Shown in pieces: positions 15,674-25,003 of a DNA stretch of 64,000 bases; within the stretch, counting starts at the first letter, position 1; each line of letters opens with the position of its first letter. Under the pieces are notes generated by a model, which saw nothing but the letters and a program-made list of their open reading frames with translations, did not search any database and had not been told where the DNA came from. Origin of the DNA: UBA6921 sp964532385 (GTDB lineage Bacteria; Pseudomonadota; Gammaproteobacteria; SG8-11); NCBI GenBank assembly GCA_964532385.1, contig CAZHHW010000003.1, positions 1 to 64,000 of the forward strand, read 5' to 3'. Both the position numbers and the translations under genes were made by a program.

Positions 15674-16213
15674 GTGTCGCGCTCTGCTACAGAGCCCGGC
15701 GCAATTCCTGTCGGCGGCGATTTTGTCGTGGTCGGTAAAATCACCGGCGTGTTCGGCGTGCGTGGCGGCCTGAAGGTCTATTCGTATACCGAGCCGCACG
15801 ACAACATCTTGAATTATTCGCCTTGGTATTTTGCCGCCGGGGACACCTGGGTACAGCGCGAAGTGCGCGACGGGCATGCAAAAGGCAAAGGTGTGATCGC
15901 GTTTTTGGTGGATTGCACCGATCGTGATGCGGCAGCGGCCCTGGTCCACTCTGAAGTGGCAGTGCGGCGGTCGCAATTACCGCCTGCGGAAGCGGGCGAG
16001 TATTACTGGTCTGATTTAATTGGCTTGCGCATCGTCACGGTCACCGGTGTCGAGCTTGGAAAAGTGGCGGAGCTCTTCGAAACCGGCGCCAATGATGTAC
16101 TGGTGGTGCAAGGCGAGCGGGAACGCATGATTCCGTACTTGCCGGGGCAGGTGGTGCGTGAAGTGAACCTGGCGCGTGGCGAAATTGTGGTGGATTGGGA
16201 TCCAGACTTTTGA
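15674..16213 (+). CDS. rimM: Ribosome maturation factor RimM
   Basis: 16S rRNA-processing protein of 179 aa that binds S19 and helps assemble the 30S head. The N-terminal domain has VVVGKITGVFGVRGGLKVYS and the C-terminal PRC-barrel has YYWSDLIGLRIVTVTGVELG, then ANDVLVVQG and MIPYLPGQVV. It starts with GTG, 14 bases after rpsP, in the usual operon order. The C-terminal end (VDWDPDF) is complete. Confidence 0.97.
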   Translation: MSRSATEPGAIPVGGDFVVVGKITGVFGVRGGLKVYSYTEPHDNILNYSPWYFAAGDTWVQREVRDGHAKGKGVIAFLVDCTDRDAAAALVHSEVAVRRSQLPPAEAGEYYWSDLIGLRIVTVTGVELGKVAELFETGANDVLVVQGERERMIPYLPGQVVREVNLARGEIVVDWDPDF

Positions 16214-16257
16214 GCTGGATCGGCGTGAGAAGTTGTTGAAAAACCGTCGCGAGCGCC

Positions 16258-16357
16258 NNNNNNNNNNNNNNNNNNNNNNNNNNNNNNNNNNNNNNNNNNN
16301 NNNNNNNNNNNNNNNNNNNNNNNNNNNNNNNNNNNNNNNNNNNNNNNNNNNNNNNNN
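16258..16357. other. Assembly gap (100 N) between rimM and trmD
   Basis: A run of exactly 100 N. It falls in the short rimM-trmD spacer, which in related operons is a few to some tens of bases, so the real distance may differ from that shown. No coding sequence seems to be lost. Confidence 0.99.
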
Positions 16358-16370
16358 AAGGCGAATGGCC

Positions 16371-17120
16371 ATGCGCTTTGATGTCGTGAGTTTGTTCCCG
16401 GAGATGTTTTCCGTGGTGCGCGATTATGGCGTGACCGGACGCGCAGTCGAGCGTGGTCTGGTCGAGCTGGCACTGTGGAACCCGCGCGATTACGCGCGCG
16501 ACCGGCATCGTAGTGTGGACGACCGCCCGTATGGCGGTGGTCCAGGGATGGTGATGATGATCGAGCCGTTGCGCGATGCGATCCACTGCGCACGCGCTGC
16601 GAGTGGGAGTGATGTGAAAGTCATTGCTCTTTCGCCGCAGGGACGGCCGCTGAATCAAGCTGCACTGCGCGATTTGGCCACACGGCAGCGCATGATTCTC
16701 GTTGCAGGGCGTTACGAAGGTATCGATGAGCGCCTGCTTGAAATGGAAGTCGACGAAGAATATTCCATCGGCGATTACGTGTTGAGCGGCGGCGAACTTG
16801 CCGCGATGGTATTGATTGACGGCATAACGCGTCTGTTACCCGGTGTGTTGGGGCATCAAGATTCGGCGCAGCAAGATTCATTTGAGCGCGGCCTTCTGGA
16901 TTGCCCCCATTACACCCGGCCCGAAGAATTTGAAGGCCGGCGGGTGCCGGAAGTTTTATTAGGCGGCAATCACGCGTATATTGCGCGCTGGCGTTTGCAG
17001 CAGGCACTGGGCCGCACCTGGCAGCGGCGCCCGGAACTGTTGGAAGGCGCGGAGTTAAGCGATGAGGAACGCGAGCTGCTTGCGGCATTTATGCGCGAGC
17101 AGCAGAACAAGTTGAGTTAA
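16371..17120 (+). CDS. trmD: tRNA (guanine-N1)-methyltransferase
   Basis: SPOUT-class methyltransferase of 249 aa that makes m1G37 in tRNAs and prevents frameshifting. Landmarks: MRFDVVSLFPEMF, NPRDYARDRHRSVDDRPYGG, GPGMVMM, the trefoil-knot AdoMet site VAGRYEGIDER and YSIGDYVLSGGELAAM, and the C-terminal LDCPHYTRPEEFEG. The ATG at 16371 is preferred over the in-frame ATG at 16365 because AAGG at 16358 is then correctly spaced. Sequence upstream is lost in the gap but the coding region appears complete. Confidence 0.97.
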   Translation: MRFDVVSLFPEMFSVVRDYGVTGRAVERGLVELALWNPRDYARDRHRSVDDRPYGGGPGMVMMIEPLRDAIHCARAASGSDVKVIALSPQGRPLNQAALRDLATRQRMILVAGRYEGIDERLLEMEVDEEYSIGDYVLSGGELAAMVLIDGITRLLPGVLGHQDSAQQDSFERGLLDCPHYTRPEEFEGRRVPEVLLGGNHAYIARWRLQQALGRTWQRRPELLEGAELSDEERELLAAFMREQQNKLS

Positions 17121-17151
17121 CAGTAACGGTTTATTTTGAGCGGAGCGTGCT

Positions 17152-17535
17152 ATGAGCAACATCATCGACCAGATCGAAAAAGAACAAATGACCCGCGTAG
17201 TGCCGGTGTTTGACACTGGCGATACCGTGATCGTGCAATCGAAAGTGAAAGAGGGCGAACGCGAACGCCTGCAATCATTCGAAGGCGTGGTAATTGCAAA
17301 ACGCAATCGCGGCCTTAACTCTGCGTTCACGGTGCGCAAAATTTCGCACGGCGAAGGTGTGGAGCGTGTATACCAGACCTTCAGCCCGAGTATTCAGTCG
17401 ATTGAACTGAAGCGCCGCGGAGATACGCGCCGCGCCAAGCTTTATTACCTGCGCGAACGTTCCGGCAAGTCGGCACGCATCAAGGAAAAACTGACCGGTG
17501 CGGCAGCGCCTGCAACATCCGACACGGCCGAGTAG
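17152..17535 (+). CDS. rplS: 50S ribosomal protein L19
   Basis: Ribosomal protein bL19, 127 aa, at the 30S-50S interface. It contains FDTGDTVIVQSKVKEGER, RLQSFEGVVIAKRNRG and SFTxRKIS-like NSAFTVRKISHGEGVERV, and ends with RRGDTRRAKLYYLRERSGKS. A slightly long Ala/Thr tail follows the conserved core. It is last in the rpsP operon and is followed by an intrinsic terminator. Confidence 0.98.
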   Translation: MSNIIDQIEKEQMTRVVPVFDTGDTVIVQSKVKEGERERLQSFEGVVIAKRNRGLNSAFTVRKISHGEGVERVYQTFSPSIQSIELKRRGDTRRAKLYYLRERSGKSARIKEKLTGAAAPATSDTAE

Positions 17536-17555
17536 GTAACAGTATTTGATGTGCC

Positions 17556-17588
17556 GAAAAAGCGCCGCGAATCTTCGCGGCGCTTTTT
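17556..17588 (+). terminator. Intrinsic terminator of the rpsP operon
   Basis: AAAAAGCGCCGCGA and TCGCGGCGCTTTTTTT form a strong perfect hairpin with a short loop and U-tract, 20 bases after rplS. Confidence 0.95.
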
Positions 17589-17630
17589 TTGTTGTACGCA
17601 TGCTCGAATCAACATAGATTGGTATTCGCC

Positions 17631-18137
17631 ATGAAGCTTGCGACGCAAATAAAAAACCTCCCCGCCTCATTCGAAGCGGTGGTGCCCCTGCCGGTCGGGT
17701 CATGGAAGTTGGGAATCCGTACGGATGGTCACGCGGTAATAGATGTCGATTTTATCGATGCGCAAGAAATCGAATGCATCACGCCCAGCAACGTGGCAAT
17801 AGAAACAGCGCGGCAATTGCAGTGTTATGTGGCTAATCCACAGTGGCGGTTTACCGTGCCGCTAAAATTAAACGGCACCCAATTTCAGCAACGCGTGTGG
17901 ACAGCATTGCAAATGCTGGCTTGCGGGGAAACATGCAGTTATGGCGAGCTGGCACAGCGTCTCAAGAGTGCCGCGCGCGCCGTGGGCGGGGCATGTCGTG
18001 CGAATCCTGTAGCGATCATCATCCCCTGCCACCGGGTGATCGCCGCGCATGGCCTGGGTGGATTTTCGGGCGCCACCGCCGGCCGGGAATTGCTGCTCAA
18101 ACAGTGGTTACTGGAACACGAGTCGTGCCATGTCTAA
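17631..18137 (+). CDS. ogt: Methylated-DNA-[protein]-cysteine S-methyltransferase
   Basis: Suicide repair protein of 168 aa that removes methyl groups from O6-methylguanine. The acceptor cysteine is in IIIPCHRVIAAHG, followed by LGGFSG. The upstream helix-turn-helix part has FQQRVWTALQMLACGETCSYGELA. The N-terminal ribonuclease-like domain is present but divergent. The start at 17631 is chosen over an upstream in-frame codon because the latter runs into the rplS terminator. The 3' end overlaps xerD by 8 bases, suggesting an operon. Confidence 0.93.
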   Translation: MKLATQIKNLPASFEAVVPLPVGSWKLGIRTDGHAVIDVDFIDAQEIECITPSNVAIETARQLQCYVANPQWRFTVPLKLNGTQFQQRVWTALQMLACGETCSYGELAQRLKSAARAVGGACRANPVAIIIPCHRVIAAHGLGGFSGATAGRELLLKQWLLEHESCHV

Positions 18138-19062
18138 ACACGTTTCTGCAGGCGTAACGGTTCTGCGTGAAGCCGATGTGCAAGCGGTAGAGATCTTTCT
18201 CGACCAGTTGTGGGTGGAGCGCGGCTTAAGTGAAAACACCATCAGCGCGTACCGTCACGATTTATCGGGTCTTGCCAAGTGGTTACAACTGCACTCCGCC
18301 CCTTACCTTGCCGATGCCCGGCGCGAACACCTGTTAACCTTTCTTGGCGAGCGCGCTCAGGGCGGTGCGCATCCGCGTTCCACAGCACGCCTGTTATCGA
18401 GCATCCGACGTTTTTATCAACACCTGGTACGCGAGGGACGTTTACAAGGTGATCCCAGTCTGCGCATCGATGCGCCCAAGCTGGGTCGCAGTTTACCCAA
18501 GGCGTTGACCGAACTGGAAGTCGAGTCACTGCTGGAAGCGCCGGATACCAAACAGGTGCTGGGCTTGCGGGATCGCACCATGCTGGAATTGCTCTATGCA
18601 AGCGGTTTGCGCGTGACCGAGCTCGTATCGCTGAAAGTGTCGCAGATCAACATGCAACAGGGCGTAGTGCGTTTGATCGGCAAGGGTGGTAAGGAACGCC
18701 TGGTGCCGCTCAATGAAGAGTCATTGCGCTGGCTGCGTGAATATATGGACGACAGCCGCGCGCATCTTATTAAAGGACGCGGGAGCGAATATTTATTCAC
18801 TACACGGCGTGGCGAGTGCATGACCCGGCAAGCGTTTTGGTATCTCATCAAACGCTATGCGGCCAGCGCGGAAATCAATAAAGCCTTGTCGCCGCATACG
18901 CTCCGGCATTCCTTTGCAACACATTTGCTGAACAATGGTGCGGATTTACGCGTGGTGCAGATGCTGTTGGGGCACAGCGATCTTTCCACGACGCAGATTT
19001 ATACTCACATTGCCCGGGAACGGCTGAAAGAATTTCACGAATTACATCATCCGCGGGGTTGA
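18130..19062 (+). CDS. xerD: Tyrosine recombinase XerD
   Basis: Site-specific recombinase of 310 aa that, with XerC at dif, resolves chromosome dimers under FtsK control. The N-terminal SAM-like domain has FLDQLWVERGLSENTISAYR and the catalytic domain carries the complete set: Arg in LYASGLRVTELVSLK, Lys in GKGGKERLVPL, His-x-x-Arg in SPHTLRHSFATHLL, His in LLGHSDLSTTQIY and the nucleophile Tyr in IYTHI. It is chosen as XerD rather than an integrase by its length, ending (LKEFHELHHPRG) and the following dsbC, an arrangement known from enterobacteria. Confidence 0.95.
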   Translation: MSKHVSAGVTVLREADVQAVEIFLDQLWVERGLSENTISAYRHDLSGLAKWLQLHSAPYLADARREHLLTFLGERAQGGAHPRSTARLLSSIRRFYQHLVREGRLQGDPSLRIDAPKLGRSLPKALTELEVESLLEAPDTKQVLGLRDRTMLELLYASGLRVTELVSLKVSQINMQQGVVRLIGKGGKERLVPLNEESLRWLREYMDDSRAHLIKGRGSEYLFTTRRGECMTRQAFWYLIKRYAASAEINKALSPHTLRHSFATHLLNNGADLRVVQMLLGHSDLSTTQIYTHIARERLKEFHELHHPRG

Positions 19063-19220
19063 TCTGTATTGAACTCCGGCCGGATTTCCTCCTCATAAGT
19101 TGCGCCGGCCCGGTGATCGTTGCCGATAGCATCACAACATGGTTTAACATGAATTGGTTTACCCGGAGGGTCGTGAAACAATCATCACGATTCCTTGCTT
19201 ATCCACTACGAGGTGTGTGC

Positions 19221-19967
19221 ATGAAACATCTGATTTCTCTTCTGTTTGCGGGCCTCGTTGCGACGCTAAGCACTTCCGGCAGCGCAGATGACAAACTTGA
19301 AATTGACGCCGTCAAGCGTGCGGTCGCACAGGTCATGCCGAACGCGGTCCCCGATGCCATTGTGCCTGCCCCGATGGCGAATTTTTATGAAGTGTTGATG
19401 GGCGCCCAGGTGCTGTATGTATCCAAGGATGGCAAGTATCTGCTTGAAGGCGATGTGTACGATGTGGGTGCACGGCAAAACATTACTGAAGCCCGCCGCT
19501 CCGTGGGACGGCTGAAAACCATTCAGGCCATTGATCCCGCCAGCATGATTATTTTCGAGCCCAAAACTCCCAACTACACTCTGACCGTGTTTACCGATAT
19601 CGACTGTGGCTATTGCCGCAAGTTGCATAGTGAAATGCAATCGTACCTGGATAAAGGCATTCGCATTCGTTACTTGGCTTACCCGCGCTCCGGGAAAAAC
19701 ACACCGTCGTATTTTAAAGCCGTGGGTGTGTGGTGTGCGGCTGACCGTAAAGCGGCGTTAACGGCTGCTAAAGCCGGTGGCAAAGTCGAAGAAAAGAAGT
19801 GCAACAACCCGGTGGATACGCATTTGGCAGCGGGTGAGGCCGTCGGTGTAAGTGGGACGCCGACCTTGGTACTTGAAAATGGAACGGTGGTGCCAGGTTA
19901 TGTCAATGCCGCGCAACTCGTTCAACTTATCGACGAAAACAAGAAAAATCTCGCCGCAAAGAATTAG
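19221..19967 (+). CDS. dsbC: Thiol:disulfide interchange protein DsbC
   Basis: Periplasmic disulfide isomerase of 248 aa. It has a signal peptide (about 1-22), an N-terminal dimerisation domain (to about 85), and a thioredoxin domain with the active site DIDCGYCRKLH. A structural cysteine pair (VWCAAD, KKCNNP) and the cis-proline loop GVSGTPTLVLENG follow. The start at 19221 gives the typical signal. It follows xerD at a distance of about 160 bases, so it may have its own promoter. Confidence 0.95.
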   Translation: MKHLISLLFAGLVATLSTSGSADDKLEIDAVKRAVAQVMPNAVPDAIVPAPMANFYEVLMGAQVLYVSKDGKYLLEGDVYDVGARQNITEARRSVGRLKTIQAIDPASMIIFEPKTPNYTLTVFTDIDCGYCRKLHSEMQSYLDKGIRIRYLAYPRSGKNTPSYFKAVGVWCAADRKAALTAAKAGGKVEEKKCNNPVDTHLAAGEAVGVSGTPTLVLENGTVVPGYVNAAQLVQLIDENKKNLAAKN

Positions 19968-20096
19968 GCGAACATCACATCTTCAGAGGAACACGGCCAA
20001 TCACATTCAAGTATCCGAATCCGATACCGAAACTACGGTATCACAGCGATGCCCGAGTGGGCACGAGTGCTGGTAGATTCGATATGAGGATGGGTT

Positions 20097-21455
20097 GTGG
20101 CAGAAGCTATTCCTGCAAGCTCGGTCGAAGATATTTCCGGCCAGCCCGATCAATATGTTAATCACCTGGCTGAGGTCAATAAGACCAACGACGTCGTTTC
20201 CACCGACGATATCTACAATAAACACGGTGTTCTGTTAGTTCGCAAAGGCGCGCGCATCGGCAACGATATGGCGCAGCGCATTTTACAGCATAAGCTCCTG
20301 AAACCCCTGGAAGAGCAGGTTCAACTCAATCGCACGTTGAACGCGGCCGCCTTGTTGTCTGCATTCGCCAAATTTTGCGAAGCTTATCCGGACATCCAGC
20401 AAATTCACCAGCAGCTCGACTTCGACAAGCGTTTTAAAAATCTGGTTCAGCGCATCGAGTTTGACAACGTCATTGCGCAAAAGCTGACGGTATTGCAGGA
20501 CCGCTTGCCGCAGAAATTCGAAAATGCGCTGATGTGCAGTTGGCTTGCGACCCTCATCGCCACGGAAATGAATTTAAGCAGCGATTTGATTCAGGCGTGC
20601 TTGTTGGCGGGACTCACGCATGATTTAGGTTTGTTGCATATTTCACTTGAGGTGGTTAACAAAAGCGGCGAACTCACGGTGACTGAATGGCGCGCAATGC
20701 AAAGCCACGTGGTGGTGGGTCAGATGTTGTTGAAAAATACAAAAGGTCTGCATCCGCGTGCGGCCATCGCTGTTTTTGAGCATCATGAACGTTGTGATGG
20801 CAGCGGTTACCCCGGGGGTAAAACCGAAGAACATCTGGATGTGCTGGGTCAAATTATTGGAATTGCTGACAGCCTGCTTGCGATCCGTCTACATCAGTTT
20901 TCTAAGCACGGGCGCAATTTGCGCGACGCCTTACCTTACTTGCATATGAATTCCGCCACTCATTCCAGCGCCGTCTACAATGCGATGCACGCCTTGTTGC
21001 TTAAGTCAAAATTGCAACCCACGCGTGTGAATACGTTTATTACATTCAGCGCTTTGGTCGAGCATTTATCGGCACGCGGAAACCAACTAAAGCATGTCGC
21101 GGCCCTGCTCGAAGAACTATTGGATGTAGCACTGCTCAGCGGACTGGGTATTGAAGCCAAACGTTTGTATAAAGTCACGCATCCGGTCGTACGAATGATC
21201 AGTTCATCGGGCTTGCTGCGTGAAGAAATATTGACCTGGTTGCAGACGTTGCTTGAGCATCCCGACGAGAGCGCCCTGGGTGAATTAATCGAAAGTGAAT
21301 TGATGCACAACGAACTCTATTGGCAAATCAAAAAAGTACAGCGCATGTTGAATGATTTTGCCGAAAAAAAGGCCGCAAGTTTAAATGCGAGCGATCAAGA
21401 GCGTTTGCTGCGAATCAAAACCGGTATGGATGCGATCTTTGTTACAAAGGCCTGA
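20097..21455 (+). CDS. HD-GYP domain cyclic-di-GMP phosphodiesterase
   Basis: Protein of 452 aa without membrane helices. The N-terminal 90 residues include a DIYNKHGVLLVRKGARI segment often found before HD-GYP domains. The HD-GYP core at about residues 140-270 contains LLAGLTHDLGLLHI, MQSHVVVGQMLL, HHERCDGSGYPGG and IGIADSLLAI. The HD pair and GYP signature are intact, so it is likely active on c-di-GMP. The C-terminal 170 residues are helical, with unknown role. Start codon is GTG with GAGGA 8 bases upstream. No adjacent receiver or sensor domain gene; convergent with the helicase gene. Confidence 0.9.
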   Translation: MAEAIPASSVEDISGQPDQYVNHLAEVNKTNDVVSTDDIYNKHGVLLVRKGARIGNDMAQRILQHKLLKPLEEQVQLNRTLNAAALLSAFAKFCEAYPDIQQIHQQLDFDKRFKNLVQRIEFDNVIAQKLTVLQDRLPQKFENALMCSWLATLIATEMNLSSDLIQACLLAGLTHDLGLLHISLEVVNKSGELTVTEWRAMQSHVVVGQMLLKNTKGLHPRAAIAVFEHHERCDGSGYPGGKTEEHLDVLGQIIGIADSLLAIRLHQFSKHGRNLRDALPYLHMNSATHSSAVYNAMHALLLKSKLQPTRVNTFITFSALVEHLSARGNQLKHVAALLEELLDVALLSGLGIEAKRLYKVTHPVVRMISSSGLLREEILTWLQTLLEHPDESALGELIESELMHNELYWQIKKVQRMLNDFAEKKAASLNASDQERLLRIKTGMDAIFVTKA

Positions 21456-21477
21456 GTGCGGCAACCGGCCGCGCATG

Positions 21478-24400
21478 TCAGCCGTCAATTTCGACTTCGA
21501 CAGTTGCACTGCAACTCGTAAATAAAAGCAAACTGCGCACAGTATGCTTGGGCCACGCGAGCCGCAATCCTTCTGCATAGTGCCGCATTTGTTCACGATA
21601 TCGTTCGACAAACTCGAGCAAATTTTCCGGCTTCGCCGCACGATGCGTTTTGTAATCGATCAGCACCAGATGGTTGTTATTGACGACCAAGCGATCGATC
21701 ACGCCATGGACAATGTTATTGTCATGCTCATACGCCACATCCACTTCATTGTAAGCGATCCGGTAATAATTCGGGTCATACCATGACTTTAAATCCGGAT
21801 GACAAATTATGCCCGCGGCTTCGTTGTACCATGCATCAAAGACGGATTCGTCGCCGACGTATGGAAATTCCGCCGCAACCTGCTTTCGCACGGTGTCACT
21901 GTCCAGTCGCGGTGAACGCGTCATCAGGTCGAGCAGGCGGTGAATGACCTGTCCGCGCGCTTGCGCGTCTTCATCGGCGCTTCCTTGCATGTGCCCTGTC
22001 ATGACACTTCTGCTGGGTGAGATTTCCTTTGCCGGCGGGTCAACATCAAGGGGCTGAGACAGGCGGGCATCTACGCTGAATACGTCCAGCGGAACCATGG
22101 ACCGCTCCGGTGTGTGTGTGTGAGGAATGCCCGATTCCAGCACCAGCGTATCAGAATCCGAGAGTCGACTTTTCAGGCCATTAAGGATCGCACCATACCA
22201 GCCCAGATCTTGCCCACGTTTTGGGGCACAGCCCGAAATAAACAGCATTTGCCGGGCACGGGTCAATGCGACATACAACAGGTTGAGTTCTTCGCGTTGC
22301 GCGGCAAGTTCATCGAGCGCGAGAATACGGCGGCTGAACGCATCCAGCGTGTCTTTTTTGCTGGTGAGCATAAAGCAATCAGGCCGCGCTGCCGCCGGCG
22401 GCCAGTCGATCAGTGGGCGCGCTCCGCGCCGGTTGTGCGGCGTATTTGCGGCGTCAGCGATGAATACCACCGGTGCCTCCAGGCCTTTTGCCGCGTGGAT
22501 GGTGAGCAGTTGAACGCACTCGCGCGTTGCACCGGTGTCTCCTTCGTCAGGGGCATCCTCATCGCCACGCCGCGCCTCGCGTAACCGTAGCAGAAAACTC
22601 GGCAAGCTGGGATAACGCCCGCTGTCGAGCTCCAGTGCAAGTTCTATGAAGCGGGTAAAGTTGGCTTCCAACCGTGCATGTAAATGCGGAGCGAATGCCG
22701 CCTGATAACGCTCAATAAGGCGCACGTCATGATAGATACGATCGAGTAAATCATGCGTCGGCAAACGTTCCGCCGCGATGCGCCAGAGGTGCAACCAGTG
22801 TTGTGCGCGGCGTAGCGGGTGGTTTGTTGGTAATTGGGGCGCAAGTAGCGCCAGACGCTGCGCCCAATAACCGGTGCCGGAGCGTGCCAATAACATCAGG
22901 TCATGGTCGGAGCAATCGAACATCGGACTGCGCAAGACTCCCGCCAGTGCGAGGTTGTTAAACGGTGTAACCAGGGATTCGAGGAGCGCAACCAAATCGC
23001 GCACTTCCAGGCTGGCGAGTAGGGTGCCGCGGTCGGCGCCGATGTAGGGGATTCCCGCAGCGCGTAACGCGGACTCGTAAGCGTGTACATGGGTACGATT
23101 GCGCACCAGGATCATGATGTCTGCGTAGTCGAGCAGCCGCGCGCCGGGCCCTTCGCCGATGACGGTGCGTGCCGCAATCAATTGCGTGATGCGCGCTGCG
23201 ATTTGCGCGCCCTCCTGTGCATAGCGCAGGTCTTCAACGACTAGGCGCGGTTGCAGCAGCGGATTACGTAAAGTAGTGACGACGGGCGCGACGGTATCGG
23301 CGGGAGCCTCATTGAGCGGTAGTAATTCCACGCGGCCCCACAAGCTTTCATGATGCGTGGCATGATGCGGAAACTCCAGCCAGGCATCCCGCACATGGTC
23401 GTTTTCGAACACGCTGTTGACGCAATCGATGATGGCTTGCGCCGAACGGCGGGAAACATCCAGCGAAAAAGGTTCAGCTTGCAGTTGGGTTTGCAGCCAG
23501 TGTTGCGCGGCAGCGAACACCCGTGCATCGGCACGTCGGAAGCGGTAAATCGACTGTTTGGCGTCGCCCACCAGAAACACGCTGCGCGGGCGCTCATCTC
23601 CACCCGCCGCCAGTTCGCTAAGCAGTGGTAACAACAGGCGCCATTGAATCGGGTTAGTATCCTGAAATTCGTCGATCAACACATGCTCGATGCGTTGATC
23701 GAGTTTGTATTGCACCCACTGCGCATTGTCTGCGCGATTGAGCAGATTATAGGTTTTCCATTCCAGATCGTTAAAATCCAGTTGCCGCCGTTCATCTTTG
23801 ATGCGTTGATAATTTTCGATCAGACGGTGTCCGGCACGATGCCAGGCACGACTCTGTTGCAAGGTTTGTTGCGCACGCTGCACCTCCAGAGCTGCCATCA
23901 AGCGAGCGGAGAGATGTTCATGCAAATGCAGAAAACGCGTTTCGCCGACTTCACCCAACGATTTCATCTGTGTTTTCGATGATTTTCTTTTGAGTGGCTG
24001 CCCGTCTTGAGTCAGAAATGTCGCTTTGATCAGCGCAAAACTTTTAGCGGGATCAGTTGCAGATTGCTCTGCTTGCTGGAGGCGTACGGCGTGTTGCAGG
24101 TTAGTTTGGGTGCCATGTTTTTGCAGCAGGAGTGCGAATTCCGCGGCATCGCTGCGGCAGGAGGTAAGAAAGTCCGCCACCGGATCAAAACCGGGATCCA
24201 CGTTCAACACCCGCTGGGTATCGTTCCCGGCAAAAGCCACCGGATCGGTGCTATCACAGGTGTATGCCCACCACTCGTTACGGTGAGCCAGAAAATCCAG
24301 CAATGCGCTTTCCGTGGCGGGTGCGCCGAACGCATCGTAAAGGATGTCCAGTGCTTTGCCTTGCGAACCATCAGGCTCGAGGGTGGCCTCGGAATATAGT

Positions 24401-24891
24401 GCATCGAGAGCTTCGCGTTCCAGCGCGCGCGTAGCCTCCAGCAGTTCAAAACCGGGCGCAATATCGGCTTCGAGCGGAAATCGCCGTAGCACGTCTTGAC
24501 AAAATGAATGAAACGTTGTGGTGCGTGGCGGGTGGGGCACGCGTAGCAAGTCTTCGTATAATCCGCGCGCCGCATGCTGGTATTGCATGGTCGCAGGTAC
24601 GCCCATGCGGTTGAGTTCACTATCCAATACCAGCGGGTCGGCACAAGCCAAAATCAGTAGGCGCTCATGCAGCCGCATTTGCATTTCTGCCGCGGCTTTA
24701 CGTGTAAAGGTGATGGCCAGGATCCCATCGGGACGCGCGCCATCCAGCAGCAACCGAATCATGCGCGTGACCAGTAACCAGGTTTTCCCGGTGCCGGCCG
24801 AAGCGCTCACAGTCGTGTTTTTGCGCGGATCGGCCGCCAGGATGACGGTCTGTGCTGTGGTTGCTGCTATTGGCATGATTACAGTGGACAT
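21478..24891 (-). CDS. UvrD/AddA-like helicase-nuclease
   Basis: Protein of 1137 aa of the superfamily 1A helicases fused to a RecB-type nuclease. Walker A is SASAGTGKTWLL at residues 29-40, motif Ia LAITFTRKAAAEMQ, Walker B IDEFQDTNPIQW near residue 405, motif III LVGDAKQSIYRFRRAD, and motifs V-VI VQLLTIHAAKGLEAPVVFI and LLYVALTRARQMLFISG. The C-terminal PD-(D/E)XK nuclease has HGVIDRL and LVLIDYKTH. It is the AddA-like partner of the AddB-like gene upstream, and together they would process DNA ends for RecA recombination. The intergenic region holds a transcript on the other strand, so the pair is not tightly spaced as in classical addBA operons. Confidence 0.9.
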   Translation of the reverse strand: MSTVIMPIAATTAQTVILAADPRKNTTVSASAGTGKTWLLVTRMIRLLLDGARPDGILAITFTRKAAAEMQMRLHERLLILACADPLVLDSELNRMGVPATMQYQHAARGLYEDLLRVPHPPRTTTFHSFCQDVLRRFPLEADIAPGFELLEATRALEREALDALYSEATLEPDGSQGKALDILYDAFGAPATESALLDFLAHRNEWWAYTCDSTDPVAFAGNDTQRVLNVDPGFDPVADFLTSCRSDAAEFALLLQKHGTQTNLQHAVRLQQAEQSATDPAKSFALIKATFLTQDGQPLKRKSSKTQMKSLGEVGETRFLHLHEHLSARLMAALEVQRAQQTLQQSRAWHRAGHRLIENYQRIKDERRQLDFNDLEWKTYNLLNRADNAQWVQYKLDQRIEHVLIDEFQDTNPIQWRLLLPLLSELAAGGDERPRSVFLVGDAKQSIYRFRRADARVFAAAQHWLQTQLQAEPFSLDVSRRSAQAIIDCVNSVFENDHVRDAWLEFPHHATHHESLWGRVELLPLNEAPADTVAPVVTTLRNPLLQPRLVVEDLRYAQEGAQIAARITQLIAARTVIGEGPGARLLDYADIMILVRNRTHVHAYESALRAAGIPYIGADRGTLLASLEVRDLVALLESLVTPFNNLALAGVLRSPMFDCSDHDLMLLARSGTGYWAQRLALLAPQLPTNHPLRRAQHWLHLWRIAAERLPTHDLLDRIYHDVRLIERYQAAFAPHLHARLEANFTRFIELALELDSGRYPSLPSFLLRLREARRGDEDAPDEGDTGATRECVQLLTIHAAKGLEAPVVFIADAANTPHNRRGARPLIDWPPAAARPDCFMLTSKKDTLDAFSRRILALDELAAQREELNLLYVALTRARQMLFISGCAPKRGQDLGWYGAILNGLKSRLSDSDTLVLESGIPHTHTPERSMVPLDVFSVDARLSQPLDVDPPAKEISPSRSVMTGHMQGSADEDAQARGQVIHRLLDLMTRSPRLDSDTVRKQVAAEFPYVGDESVFDAWYNEAAGIICHPDLKSWYDPNYYRIAYNEVDVAYEHDNNIVHGVIDRLVVNNNHLVLIDYKTHRAAKPENLLEFVERYREQMRHYAEGLRLAWPKHTVRSLLLFTSCSATVEVEIDG

Positions 24892-24970
24892 TTTAATAAG
24901 AGGTTAAGTTTGGGTGTACAAGCTCACAACCCACACGCTGAGTATTTTTCATAGAACACAAAAAAAGTAC

Positions 24971-24998
24971 TTGCCTCAAATTTTATTTTTGTTATCTT
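24971..24998 (+). promoter_or_regulatory. Promoter-like hexamers for the small RNA
   Basis: TTGCCT (24971-24976) and TATCTT (24993-24998) are separated by 16 bases of T-rich sequence. They are placed so that transcription would start at about 25004, just before the structured RNA. No GacA-type palindrome (TGTAAG-N6-CTTACA) is seen upstream. Confidence 0.5.
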
Positions 24999-25003
24999 AG
25001 TGG

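Noticed and set aside
24901..24970. GacA upstream activating palindrome before the small RNA
   Set aside because: The nearest sequence, TGTACAAGCTCACA, lacks the spacing and the CTTACA arm. The sRNA call therefore rests on structure and GGA motifs only.
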